Assembly (NCBI GenBank): GCA_022768245.1
Contig: JALEMR010000021.1
Location: 21,941-85,940, forward strand
Direction of reading: 5' to 3'
DNA length: 64,000 bases
Source of the DNA: Oscillospiraceae bacterium
GTDB taxonomy: Bacteria; Bacillota; Clostridia; Oscillospirales; Ruminococcaceae
Part shown: positions 44,775-53,692 of the stretch, in pieces
How the letters are laid out: the number at the start of each line of letters is the position of its first letter
Position numbering within the stretch: the first letter of the stretch is position 1
The notes under the pieces: generated by a model
The model's input: only the letters and a program-made list of their open reading frames with translations
The model's database searches: none
What the model was told of the DNA's origin: nothing
Translations under genes and position numbers: made by a program

Positions 44775-45707
44775 ATGACTAACAGGATAACAGAGCTTTT
44801 GGGTACAAAGTACCCCATCATTCAGGGCGGTATGGCATGGGTAGCGGAAAGCACCCTCGCTTCCGCAGTTTCCAATGCGGGCGGTCTGGGACTTATCGCA
44901 GGCGGCAGCGCTCCCATTGATTACTTAAGAGATCAGATACGCCGCTGCAAGGAGCTTACCGACAAGCCCTTCGGCGTGAATATCATGCTCATGTCCCCCA
45001 ACGCCGAGGATCTGGCTCAGCTTTGCATCGACGAAAGGGTGAACGTTGTCACCACGGGCGCAGGCAATCCCGGAAAATTCATTCCCGCATGGAAGGAAGC
45101 GGGCATAAAGGTCATCCCCGTTATCCCCTCTGTTGCTCTTGCCAAGAGAATGGAAAGAGCGGGTGCCGACGCAGTAGTTGCGGAGGGCACCGAATCGGGC
45201 GGACATATCGGAGAAAATACTACCATGTGTCTCGTTCCTCAGGTGGTTGACGCGCTGGAGATACCCGTTATCGCAGCGGGCGGAATCGCCGACGGAAGAG
45301 GTATCGCAGCCTCCTTTATGCTGGGCGCAGAGGGCGTTCAGGTGGGAACAAGGTTCCTTGCTTCCGATGAGTGTCAGATAAATCCCGTGTACAAGCAGCT
45401 TGTCATCGACGCAAAGGACACCGACAACGTAGTAACGGGAAGAACCACAGGTCATCCCTGCCGCAATCTCAAGACTAAGTTCTCCAAGATGCTGGCAAGC
45501 GGCGAAAAGGACGGCACACTCACTCCCGAAAAGTTCGAGGAGATAACTCTCGGCTCGCTGCGCAAGGCAGTACAGGACGGCAATACCGACGAGGGCTCCT
45601 TCCTCTGCGGACTTATCGCGGGTATGGTAAACGAGGTGAAGCCCTGCAGCGACATCATCAATGAAATGTTCGCACAGGCAGGAAAGCTTCTGAATATAGA
45701 TTTTTAA
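44775..45707 (+). CDS. fabK: Enoyl-ACP reductase II (FMN type)
   Basis: 310 residues. Flavin-dependent enoyl reductase of the nitronate monooxygenase fold: YPIIQGGMAWVAE at the start, SNAGGLGLIAGG, GTESGGHIGE (catalytic His region) and AAGGIADGRG. It does the last reduction of each cycle in place of FabI, which makes such bacteria insensitive to triclosan. No fabI in the window. 17 nt after fabH. Confidence 0.95.
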   Translation: MTNRITELLGTKYPIIQGGMAWVAESTLASAVSNAGGLGLIAGGSAPIDYLRDQIRRCKELTDKPFGVNIMLMSPNAEDLAQLCIDERVNVVTTGAGNPGKFIPAWKEAGIKVIPVIPSVALAKRMERAGADAVVAEGTESGGHIGENTTMCLVPQVVDALEIPVIAAGGIADGRGIAASFMLGAEGVQVGTRFLASDECQINPVYKQLVIDAKDTDNVVTGRTTGHPCRNLKTKFSKMLASGEKDGTLTPEKFEEITLGSLRKAVQDGNTDEGSFLCGLIAGMVNEVKPCSDIINEMFAQAGKLLNIDF

Positions 45708-45726
45708 CGGACAAGGAGTAAATATT

Positions 45727-46464
45727 ATGGCTAAAACAGCGCTTATCACAGGCTCTGCAAGAGGTATCGGAGCGGCAATCGCTCTCAGACTTGCAAAGGA
45801 CGGATATAATATCGCTCTCAACGACGTAAATGAGGGCATGTTCGAAAACAACGACATCGAAGAGAGGATAAAGGCTCTCGGAGTCGAGTGTGAGAAATTC
45901 ATCTGCGACGTTTCCAAGTACGATCAGTGCGAAGCAATGGTCAAGGCTGTCAAGGAGCGCTTCGGCTCTATCGACTGTCTGGTAAACAACGCAGGAATCA
46001 CAAGAGACGGTCTTGCCGCAAGAATGCCCGAGGAACAGTACGACCTCGTTATCGCAGTAAATCAGAAGAGCGTGTTCAATCTCATGAAGCTGGCAGGCTC
46101 GGTGATGATGCGCCAGAAGTCGGGCAAAATTATCAGCCTTGCTTCCGTTGCGGGACTTTACGGCAACCCCGGTCAGATAAACTATTCCGCTTCAAAGGCG
46201 GCTATCATCGGCATGACAAAGACAATGGCAAAGGAGCTGGGCTCCCGCGGCATCACCGTAAATGCGGTGGCTCCCGGCTTTATCAGCACTCCCATGACCG
46301 ACAAGCTCACCGAGGAACAGAAGAACAGAATGCTTGAGCAGATAGCTATGAAGCGCTACGGCACCGTTGACGAGATAGCAGGCGTGGTATCCTTCCTCGC
46401 CTCCGACGATGCGTCCTATGTAACGGGACAGGTCATCGAGATATCCGGCGGACTTATGATGTAA
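45727..46464 (+). CDS. fabG: 3-oxoacyl-ACP reductase
   Basis: 245 residues, short-chain dehydrogenase. GSARGIGAAIA is the NADPH loop, NNAGITRDGL the NAG motif, and the catalytic set is S in SLASVAG plus YSASK. APGFISTPMTD is the usual FabG tail loop. Reduces the ketoacyl-ACP made by FabH/FabF. Confidence 0.97.
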   Translation: MAKTALITGSARGIGAAIALRLAKDGYNIALNDVNEGMFENNDIEERIKALGVECEKFICDVSKYDQCEAMVKAVKERFGSIDCLVNNAGITRDGLAARMPEEQYDLVIAVNQKSVFNLMKLAGSVMMRQKSGKIISLASVAGLYGNPGQINYSASKAAIIGMTKTMAKELGSRGITVNAVAPGFISTPMTDKLTEEQKNRMLEQIAMKRYGTVDEIAGVVSFLASDDASYVTGQVIEISGGLMM

Positions 46465-46496
46465 TATATCTTTAGTATACAGAATGGAGAAAATTT

Positions 46497-47738
46497 ATGT
46501 CAAAAAGAGTAGTTATTACAGGAATGGGCGTGGTATCGCCTATCGGAAATACAATAGATGAATTTTACGGCAGTCTGAAAAGCGGAAAGCTGGGCTTTTC
46601 GCCTCTGCAGTGTGAGAAGCTCAAGGAGGATTTCGACATCAAGCTGGTGGCTTCCGTGAACGACTTCGACCCCGAAAAGAACATCGACAAGAAAGAAGCA
46701 AAGAGAATGGACCGCTTCACACAGTTTGCCCTCAGCGCCGCTCTGGACGCTCTGAAGGACAGCGGAAGCAGGTTCGAGGACGTTGACCCCTACCGTGCGG
46801 GTGTTATCTGCGGAGTGGGTATCGGCGGACTTAATCTCACATGCTCCGAGCATTCAAAGTATATGGAAAAGGGTCCCGACAGGATATCCGTATTCTTTAT
46901 CCCCATGATGATCGGCAACATGGCTGCGGGCACAGTTTCCATGAAAACAGGCTTCAAGGGAGCTAACTACTGCACCACCACAGCCTGCGCTTCGTCAACT
47001 CATGCGATAGGCGAAGCCTTCCGCAAGATAAAGGACGGCTATCTTGACGTATGCTTAGCGGGCGGTTCGGAATCCTGTATCGGAGAATTCGCTCTGGGCG
47101 GATTTAACAACATGAAGGCTCTTTCCCGTTCGGGCGACCCCGAGCGCTGCTCGGTCCCCTTTGACGCCGAAAGAAACGGCTTCGTTCTCGGCGAGGGCAG
47201 CGGCATGCTGGTCCTCGAAGAGCTTGAACACGCAAAGGCAAGAGGTGCGAAGATATACGCCGAGGTGGCAGGATATGGCGCTACCTGCGACGCATATCAC
47301 ATGACAAGTCCCTCTCCCGAGGGAGAGGCTGCCGCACAGGGCATGATACTGGCATACACCGAAGCAGGTCTCAAGGCAGAGGATATCGACTACATCAATG
47401 CTCACGGCACATCAACCGGACTTAACGACAAGTACGAAACAAAGGCTATCAAAATAGCTCTCGGCGACCATGCATACAAGACGGTCATCAACTCCACAAA
47501 GTCGCAGACAGGACATCTTCTCGGAGCTGCGGGAGCGGTGGAGGCAATTGCCACAGCGCTTTTCTGCAAGAACGATTACGTTTCCGCAACCGCAGGCTAC
47601 AAGGTGCCCGACCCCGAGTGCGACCTGGACTACTGCACCGAGGGCGGCCGCAATATGACCGTCAATGCAGCTCTTTCCAACAGCTTAGGCTTCGGCGGAC
47701 ACAATGCGACTATCTGCGTAAAGAAGTACGTTGATTAA
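46497..47738 (+). CDS. fabF: Beta-ketoacyl-ACP synthase II
   Basis: 413 residues. Catalytic Cys in TTTACASSTHAIG, and the two His in NAHGTSTGLNDKYE and SQTGHLLGAAG. SKRVVITGMGVVSPIG is the N-terminal signature. Elongates acyl-ACP. Confidence 0.97.
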   Translation: MSKRVVITGMGVVSPIGNTIDEFYGSLKSGKLGFSPLQCEKLKEDFDIKLVASVNDFDPEKNIDKKEAKRMDRFTQFALSAALDALKDSGSRFEDVDPYRAGVICGVGIGGLNLTCSEHSKYMEKGPDRISVFFIPMMIGNMAAGTVSMKTGFKGANYCTTTACASSTHAIGEAFRKIKDGYLDVCLAGGSESCIGEFALGGFNNMKALSRSGDPERCSVPFDAERNGFVLGEGSGMLVLEELEHAKARGAKIYAEVAGYGATCDAYHMTSPSPEGEAAAQGMILAYTEAGLKAEDIDYINAHGTSTGLNDKYETKAIKIALGDHAYKTVINSTKSQTGHLLGAAGAVEAIATALFCKNDYVSATAGYKVPDPECDLDYCTEGGRNMTVNAALSNSLGFGGHNATICVKKYVD

Positions 47739-47750
47739 GGAGGGGTCATC

Positions 47751-48245
47751 ATGAGCGAGAAGATCTATAATATGGTTGAGATAGATACTATCGCCGCTCT
47801 TGCGGAGATAGTGAACAAAAACGAGCTGGGGGAGATCACTATCGTTGACGGCGGGAAAACTATCACCGTCAAGGGCAGAAAGTGCCCGCCTCCTCCGCCG
47901 ATGATGAGTGCGCCTGCTCCTGCGATGCCTGTGCCTCCCGTGCAGGCAGCTCCTGCGGCTGCTCCAGCTGCGGAAAGCGCAGCTGCTGCTCCGAAGGCAG
48001 GGGAAAAGAGCGGAAACGTCGTAAAGGCACCCATTGTAGGAACATTTTACGCATCGCCCGGACCGGGAAAGGCTCCCTTTGTAACAGTGGGCAGAGAGGT
48101 CAAGAAAGGCGACGTACTTATGATAATCGAATCCATGAAGCTTATGAACGAGATACAGAGCGAATTTGACGGTGTTGTCACCGAGATAATCGCCAAGGAC
48201 GGTCAGGCTGTGGAGTACGACCAGCCCGTGATGATAATAAGCTGA
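47751..48245 (+). CDS. accB: Biotin carboxyl carrier protein of acetyl-CoA carboxylase
   Basis: 164 residues. N-terminal helix, a Pro/Ala-rich flexible linker (about 45-85, with PPPPPMMSAPAPAMPVPP) and the biotinyl domain VKAPIVGTFYASPGPG to the end. The biotin site is ESMKLMNE, with Ser in place of the more usual Ala before Met-Lys. Partner of AccC encoded two genes on. Confidence 0.97.
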   Translation: MSEKIYNMVEIDTIAALAEIVNKNELGEITIVDGGKTITVKGRKCPPPPPMMSAPAPAMPVPPVQAAPAAAPAAESAAAAPKAGEKSGNVVKAPIVGTFYASPGPGKAPFVTVGREVKKGDVLMIIESMKLMNEIQSEFDGVVTEIIAKDGQAVEYDQPVMIIS

Positions 48246-48258
48246 GGAGGAAAATAAA

Positions 48259-48690
48259 ATGGCTGTACTTATGGACAAGGAGCAGATAAAGGAGATAATC
48301 CCTCACCGCGATCCCTTTCTGCTTATCGACAGCGTTATCGAGTTAGAGCCCGGAGTCAAGTGCGTAGCGGAGAAATACATGTCCCCCGACGAGTTCTGGT
48401 TCAAAGGACATTTCCCCGATTATCCCGTAGTACCCGGAGTTCTCATGATAGAGATGCTTGCGCAGGCAGGCTGTGTTGCGATGTTATCGCTCCCCGAGAA
48501 CAAGGGCAAGACAGGCTTTTTCGGCGGCATCAAGGAAGCGAAATTCCGCAGGCAGGTAGTCCCCGGAGACACTCTGCGCTTAGAAACAGAGATAATCAAG
48601 GTTAAAGGACCTATCGGCATAGGCAAAGCCATTGCTTCCGTCAATGGTGAGAAAGCCGTTGTTGCGGAGATATCCTTTGCCATCAAGTGA
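48259..48690 (+). CDS. fabZ: 3-hydroxyacyl-ACP dehydratase
   Basis: 143 residues, hot-dog fold. IPHRDPFLLIDSV at the start; the catalytic His and Glu are in GHFPDYPVVPGVLMIEMLAQ. No FabA or FabM was found, so it may serve all dehydrations. Confidence 0.97.
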   Translation: MAVLMDKEQIKEIIPHRDPFLLIDSVIELEPGVKCVAEKYMSPDEFWFKGHFPDYPVVPGVLMIEMLAQAGCVAMLSLPENKGKTGFFGGIKEAKFRRQVVPGDTLRLETEIIKVKGPIGIGKAIASVNGEKAVVAEISFAIK

Positions 48691-48692
48691 TG

Positions 48693-49250
48693 CTATTAGC
48701 TATTAGCGATTAGATTTCAGTGAAAAGTGAATAGTTTGGTGCTGCGGGGCGGTTCGTTTTGGGCTTCTTAGCTTTGGTTTTTATCATCGGGGCTATTATA
48801 TGTTTTCATCGGAAGATTTCATCTTCCGACGCGTGTGGGGAAGACACCTCCAGGGGAAGACAAGCGGCGCTGTTTTTCCTATCATAGTAATTTTGCGTTC
48901 ACATGGTGCGCCGCTTTTCTCCCCCTTACGGTTTCCTCCCCACACCCTACCTTCCCTCACCCTCACTTTTGCGACTGAGAAGTGCGTAATTGTTACCGCG
49001 GTTCCATGGGGATACGATTGGGCGGCGGCAGCCGTCGGCCGCCTTTTGTTCGTGTCATAGATTCCACGGTTAATGCTATTTGGGGATTTTCTTTGCGGTT
49101 TGTCCACTGCGTTCACTATTGGCTATCGACTTGGTGCATTGGACTAAAAACTATGGACTATTCACTAATCGCTAATAACTAATAGCTAATCACTTAGCTA
49201 ATCACTAATTGCTAATTGCTAATAGCTACCCACTATCCACTAACCACTCA
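48693..49250. repeat. Inverted 7-base repeat arms enclosing about 370 bp of non-coding sequence
   Basis: Between fabZ and accC. Left arm: ATTAGCTATTAGCGATTAGA then AGTGAAAAGTGAATAG. Right arm from about 49140: CTATTCACTAATCGCTAATA then ACTAATAGCTAAT units. The enclosed 48745-49130 is pyrimidine-rich on the plus strand and has two hairpins, TCGGAAGAT-TTC-ATCTTCCGA near 48808-48828 and a GGCGGC...GCCGCC near 49020-49045. No supported gene; small frames there lack sites and family features. It interrupts the operon by 580 nt. Confidence 0.75.
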
Positions 49251-49270
49251 AATGATTGGAATGAGTTTGT

Positions 49271-50608
49271 ATGATTAATAAGATACTTATTGCCAACCGC
49301 GGCGAGATCGCTGTGCGGATAATCCGTGCCTGCCGCGAGCTTGGCATAAAGACTGCCGCGGTATTTTCCACGGCGGACAGAAACGCTCTTCATGCGAGGA
49401 TAGCCGACGAGGCTGTATGCATAGGCGGTCCTGCCACAAAGGACAGCTATCTTAATATGAAGGCTATCATCGCAGCCTGCGAGATAACGGGTGCAGACGC
49501 CGTTCACCCCGGCTTCGGATTTTTGTCCGAGAACGCAAAATTTGCGGATATGTGCAGAAAATGCGGGATAATCTTTATCGGTCCCGACCCCGAGTCTATC
49601 GAGATGCTGGGCGACAAGGCTGCCGCTAAGGCTGCCATGAAGAAGGCGGGCGTGCCCGTTATCCCCGGCTCGGACGGCGCGGTCAGAACTACAGAGGACA
49701 TAAAGCGCATTGCCGAGGAGATAGGCTATCCGCTGATGATAAAGGCTTCCGCGGGCGGCGGCGGACGGGGTATCCGTCTGGTAAATTCCCCCGAGGAGCT
49801 GCTCCCGCAGGCGACTGCAGCCAAGCAGGAAGCGCTGAATTTTTTCGGCGACGACAGCATATACATGGAGAAATTTATCGTGAACCCCAAGCACATCGAA
49901 TTTCAGATACTTGCCGACAAGCAGGGGAACGTCGTTCATCTGGGCGAGCGCGACTGCTCCATGCAGAGAAGGAATCAGAAGGTGCTGGAGGAGACGCCCT
50001 CTGTCATCATGACTCCCAAGCTTCGTGACAAAATGGGAAGCGCCGCAGTAGCTGCCGCAAAGGTATGTCACTACTGCAACGCGGGAACTATCGAATTTCT
50101 CGTGGACAAGGACAGGAATTTCTACTTCATGGAGATGAACACCCGCATTCAGGTAGAGCACCCCATAACCGAATTTGTTACGGGGATAGATATCGTCAAG
50201 CAGCAGATACTCATAGCAGACGGCAAGCCCCTGCCCTTCAAGCAGAAGGATATCAGCCTGAGCGGTCATGCCATCGAGTGCAGAGTTAACGCTGAAAGTC
50301 CCGAAAAGGGCTTCCGTCCCAGCCCCGGCAAGATAGAAGCACTGTATATCCCCGGAGGTCCGGGAATAAGGATAGACAGCTCCGCATATCAGGGCTATAC
50401 GATAACGCCCTATTACGACAGCATGATAGCTAAGCTCATCGCTTACGCGCCCACCCGAGAGGAAGCTATCGCAAAGATGAAGTGGGCGCTGGCGGAGTTC
50501 ATCGTCGAGGGCGTGGATACGAACATTGATTTTCAGCTGGGACTTATCAGAGACCCCGAGTTTGAAAAGGGTACTTACGATATAGGTTATCTCGGACGGC
50601 GTGGATAA
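49271..50608 (+). CDS. accC: Biotin carboxylase subunit of acetyl-CoA carboxylase
   Basis: 445 residues. ATP-grasp carboxylase: KILIANRGEIAVRIIRACRE start, ATP lid KASAGGGGRGIRL, metal and catalytic stretch EMNTRIQVEHPITE, and HAIECRVNAESP. Length and order match AccC; the C-terminal end QLGLIRDPEFEKGTYDIGYL is normal. Confidence 0.98.
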   Translation: MINKILIANRGEIAVRIIRACRELGIKTAAVFSTADRNALHARIADEAVCIGGPATKDSYLNMKAIIAACEITGADAVHPGFGFLSENAKFADMCRKCGIIFIGPDPESIEMLGDKAAAKAAMKKAGVPVIPGSDGAVRTTEDIKRIAEEIGYPLMIKASAGGGGRGIRLVNSPEELLPQATAAKQEALNFFGDDSIYMEKFIVNPKHIEFQILADKQGNVVHLGERDCSMQRRNQKVLEETPSVIMTPKLRDKMGSAAVAAAKVCHYCNAGTIEFLVDKDRNFYFMEMNTRIQVEHPITEFVTGIDIVKQQILIADGKPLPFKQKDISLSGHAIECRVNAESPEKGFRPSPGKIEALYIPGGPGIRIDSSAYQGYTITPYYDSMIAKLIAYAPTREEAIAKMKWALAEFIVEGVDTNIDFQLGLIRDPEFEKGTYDIGYLGRRG

Positions 50609-50629
50609 ACGACTAAAGAGGGGGATAAT

Positions 50630-51253
50630 ATGGCGATAACAATAAAAAAATGTCCGCTGTGCATGGGCAGGATAAAGGACGGCGTCTGCGCCGAGTGCGG
50701 GTATACTATCCCCGACGAGGAAGAATTCGAGAAGATGTCCAGCCTGTACGACTTCGAGCCCGACAACTATCCCAAGCCCGATTATGAGCCCGAGTATATG
50801 GAAAGGGAGGAGCGGGGGCCCGAGGTGATGTACGCCGAGCCCGAAAAGCCTCGTATCCCAAGTATACGAGTGGTGGACAACAACACACCGCCGCCCTCTC
50901 CGCCGCCTCACCCGAGGCACAATCCTGCGTACTATCAGAACGGGAACGCTCAGGGAACGGCGAACAATAACGCCAATCAGCCGATAACTCCCGGAGCGGC
51001 AAATAACAATGCAAATCAGCCCTATTACAATCAGAATGCGAATTACGGGCAGAATAATACGGGCGGAAGGTCTTCATACAGCGTTTCGGCGAAGGATATA
51101 CCCTGGCTGGAGTTTGTACTGACGCTGATGATACCTATCTGCGGTATAGTCTTCGGCATAAAGCGCCTGAGGCTCGGAAAAAACGACCCCGTTCAGAAAA
51201 TGATGGGCACTATCCTGCTGATACTCGGCATATTCAGGATGTTCCTGATATGA
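50630..51253 (+). CDS. Zinc-ribbon membrane protein of unknown function in the FAS operon
   Basis: 207 residues. N-terminal zinc ribbon KCPLCMGRIKDGVCAECGY, an acidic then Pro/Asn-rich disordered linker (about 35-150; units NNNANQP appear twice, plus PPPSPPPHPRH), and a hydrophobic end (about 155-207) with two membrane segments around FVLTLMIPICGIVFGIKR and GTILLILGIFRMFLI. No known enzyme motif. It lies 21 nt after accC and before the accD promoter, so it is likely co-transcribed with accC. Unrecognised; could be a membrane tether or just a bystander. Confidence 0.8.
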   Translation: MAITIKKCPLCMGRIKDGVCAECGYTIPDEEEFEKMSSLYDFEPDNYPKPDYEPEYMEREERGPEVMYAEPEKPRIPSIRVVDNNTPPPSPPPHPRHNPAYYQNGNAQGTANNNANQPITPGAANNNANQPYYNQNANYGQNNTGGRSSYSVSAKDIPWLEFVLTLMIPICGIVFGIKRLRLGKNDPVQKMMGTILLILGIFRMFLI

Positions 51254-51281
51254 CAGTATAGAAAAAATTGCTTTTCAGCTA

Positions 51282-51309
51282 TTGACAAATCGGTTATTTA
51301 TAGTATAAT
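51282..51309 (+). promoter_or_regulatory. Internal promoter for accD-accA-acpP
   Basis: TTGACA (51282-51287), 16 nt, TATAAT (51304-51309), about 60 nt before accD. Confidence 0.8.
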
Positions 51310-51369
51310 AAATATTGTTATGTACTGTCGGCGGCAGGCATAAAAACATACGAAAGGACTGTCCGAAAA

Positions 51370-52254
51370 TTGTTAGAGGATCTTTTTAACGTTGTTACCG
51401 CAAGGTTCAACAATGCCTCGGAGGATAAAAAAAGCGATCAGGGCAAGCATGTGGATATCCCCAAGGATCTGCTTTTCAAATGTCCCAGATGCTCCTCGGT
51501 GTGTATGACCGATGAACTGGAAAATAATCTCGGAGTATGTCCGTCCTGCGGCTATCATTCCAGGATAAACTCCCGCCGCAGGCTTGAACTGACCGCGGAT
51601 AAGGGCAGCTTTATCGAGTACGACGCGGATATGATAAGCAAAAACCCCATAGATTTTCCCGGCTATGAGGTAAAGCAGGACGAGCTGCGGCAGAAAACAG
51701 GTCTCAAGGACGCGGTCATCACGGGCGAATGTACCATAAAGGGCAGAAGATGCGTTATCGGTATCATGGATACCCGCTATATGATGGCTTCCATGGGAAG
51801 CGTCGTGGGCGAAAAGCTCACAAGGGCATTCGAGACCGCAACCGAAAAGAAGCTGCCTATCGTGCTGTTCACCGCTTCGGGCGGCGCGCGCATGCAGGAG
51901 GGTATCGTTTCCCTGATGCAGATGGCTAAGACATCGGGCGCTGCGGCAAGACATTCACAAGCGGGACTTCTTTACATCACAGTAATGACCGACCCCACCA
52001 CGGGAGGCGTGACCGCTTCCTTTGCATCGCTGGGGGATATCATAATCGCCGAGCCCAAGGTGCTTATCGGCTTTGCGGGCAGAAGAGTTATCGAGGGAAC
52101 TATCAAGCAGAGACTTCCCGAGGACTTCCAGTCGGCGGAATTTCTTCTTGAACACGGCTTTGTGGATATGATAGTGGAGCGCCGCAGCATGCGGAGAACA
52201 CTTGCTCACATAATCAGTCTCCACGGCGGCAGGACCGAAAGCATGGGAGGATAA
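51370..52254 (+). CDS. accD: Acetyl-CoA carboxylase carboxyltransferase subunit beta
   Basis: 294 residues from a TTG start; AAAGGA lies about 11 nt upstream. Zinc finger CPRCSSVCMT with CPSCGYHSR near residues 38-65, then the crotonase-like carboxyltransferase domain with TASGGARMQEG and AEPKVLIGFAG. Pairs with AccA, whose gene begins 4 nt later. Confidence 0.97.
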   Translation: MLEDLFNVVTARFNNASEDKKSDQGKHVDIPKDLLFKCPRCSSVCMTDELENNLGVCPSCGYHSRINSRRRLELTADKGSFIEYDADMISKNPIDFPGYEVKQDELRQKTGLKDAVITGECTIKGRRCVIGIMDTRYMMASMGSVVGEKLTRAFETATEKKLPIVLFTASGGARMQEGIVSLMQMAKTSGAAARHSQAGLLYITVMTDPTTGGVTASFASLGDIIIAEPKVLIGFAGRRVIEGTIKQRLPEDFQSAEFLLEHGFVDMIVERRSMRRTLAHIISLHGGRTESMGG

Positions 52255-52258
52255 TAAT

Positions 52259-53146
52259 ATGGCACAGAATAATATTATTGAAAATCCTCTGACGCCATGG
52301 GAGAGAATGGAGATAATCCGCAACAAGCTTCGTCCCACGGTAAGGGATTATATCCCGCTTATCTTCAACGACTTCTTCGAGCTCCACGGCGACAGGCTGT
52401 TCGGCGACGACGGAGCCATAATGGGCGGAATAGGCAGGATACAGGATATCCCCGTGACAATAATCGCGGAGGTCAAGGGAAGAAATATCAACGAGAACAA
52501 GGCTTCGAATTTCGCAATGCCTCATCCCGAGGGCTACAGAAAGGCTCTTCGCCTTGCAAGACAGGCGGAGAAATTTCATCGTCCCGTTATCTGTTTTATC
52601 GACACTCCCGGAGCGTTCTGCGGAGTTGACGCCGAAAAGCGGGGTCAGGGCGAGGCTATCGCAAGAAATATCGCCGAATTTATGACTCTTCGGACGCCCG
52701 TTATATCGGTTGTTCTCGGAGAGGGCGGCAGCGGCGGCGCACTTGCGCTGGGCGTATGCGACGAGCTGGGCATGCTTTCCAATTCGCTGTACTCGGTGAT
52801 ATCGCCGAGAGGCTTCGCTTCCATTCTGTGGAAGGACGCTTCAAGGGAAAAGGAAGCCTGCGCAATTATGAAGATAACTGCGGAGGATCTGTGCAGACTT
52901 GAGATCTGCGAGACCATTATCGAAGAGCCTGACGGCGGCGCTCATAATGATCCCAAGCAAACTGCTGAAAATATCGAAGAATTTTTGTTAAAATCGCTGA
53001 AAGAAAAAATGCAGATAGATATTGACGAATTGCTTGAACAAAGGTATACTAAATTTAGAAAAATAGGTGACTTTGAAGAGGGCACCGGGGGATATAATCC
53101 CGACGGCGAGGAGCTTATCTCTACCGACGAGGAATATTCCATGTAA
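52259..53146 (+). CDS. accA: Acetyl-CoA carboxylase carboxyltransferase subunit alpha
   Basis: 295 residues. FELHGDRLFGDDGAIMGGIG, FAMPHPEGYRKALRL, FIDTPGAFCGVDAEKRGQGEA and LGEGGSGGALALGV are AccA landmarks. Completes the four-subunit carboxylase (accB, accC, accD, accA) all encoded in this block. Confidence 0.97.
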   Translation: MAQNNIIENPLTPWERMEIIRNKLRPTVRDYIPLIFNDFFELHGDRLFGDDGAIMGGIGRIQDIPVTIIAEVKGRNINENKASNFAMPHPEGYRKALRLARQAEKFHRPVICFIDTPGAFCGVDAEKRGQGEAIARNIAEFMTLRTPVISVVLGEGGSGGALALGVCDELGMLSNSLYSVISPRGFASILWKDASREKEACAIMKITAEDLCRLEICETIIEEPDGGAHNDPKQTAENIEEFLLKSLKEKMQIDIDELLEQRYTKFRKIGDFEEGTGGYNPDGEELISTDEEYSM

Positions 53147-53236
53147 ATTTGATGTAAAGGCTTCATGCCTTTATATATAAATGATGTAAAGCTTATTCTT
53201 TACACAGAAAATCTGAAAGAATGGAGGAGCAGGTAA

Positions 53237-53464
53237 GTGGTATTTGATAAAGTTAAGGAGCTCATCGTTGAGCAGCTGGACGTAGACGGCGAGAAGGTCG
53301 TTTCCGACGCTGTTATCACAGATGATCTGGGTGCTGATTCACTTGACGTTGTTGATCTCGTAATGTCGCTGGAGGAAGAGTTCGATATCGAGATCCCCGA
53401 CGAGGCTGTTGAGAACATCAAGACAGTGGGAGATATCGTTAAGTACATTGAGGATAATCAGTAA
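53237..53464 (+). CDS. acpP: Acyl carrier protein
   Basis: 75 residues from a GTG start with GGAGGAG upstream. The phosphopantetheine serine is in [15 protein letters not shown]. Acidic, all helical, normal length. Last gene of the FAS block; two small hairpins (TAAAGGC/GCCTTTA and GTAAAG/CTTTAC) lie in the 90-nt gap before it and may set its higher expression. Confidence 0.97.
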   Translation: MVFDKVKELIVEQLDVDGEKVVSDAVITDDLGADSLDVVDLVMSLEEEFDIEIPDEAVENIKTVGDIVKYIEDNQ

Positions 53465-53479
53465 TTTCCGAAGATGAAT

Positions 53480-53516
53480 GGGATCTGCGTGGGGTTTTCT
53501 CGGCAGGTCCCTTTGT
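53480..53516 (+). terminator. Terminator after acpP
   Basis: GGGATCTGC (53480-53488) with GCAGGTCCC (53503-53511), one G-T pair, then TTT. Weak T run. Confidence 0.65.
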
Positions 53517-53670
53517 TATTAGCAATTAGCGATTAGCGATTAGCAATCAGCTTGTAGTGAAGAGTGAAGAGTGAATAGTGAATAGTGAAGAGTGCCGCTG
53601 CTGCTTGCTGCGGGCAAAAAGCTAATAACTAATTGCTAATTGCTATTTGCTAATTGCTAATCGCTAATAA
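53517..53670. repeat. Inverted 7-base repeat array between acpP and the LysR gene
   Basis: Left arm TTATTAGCAATTAGCGATTA and more units, then AGTGAAGAGTGAATAGTGAA units, a GC-rich centre, and a right arm of GCTAAT(A/T/C) units (GCTAATTGCTATTTGCTAAT). Arms can pair over much of their length. Confidence 0.85.
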
Positions 53671-53692
53671 CAGCAAGAAAGGGCGGTTTTGA

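Noticed and set aside
48745..49130. Coding frames (86 and 106 codons) in the fabZ-accC gap
   Set aside because: No RBS, low-complexity composition and no recognisable domain; more likely part of the repeat-bounded non-coding element.
49226..50920. Open frame of 564 codons antisense to accC
   Set aside because: Same cause; composition rich in His, Leu, Val and Cys as in other antisense shadows.
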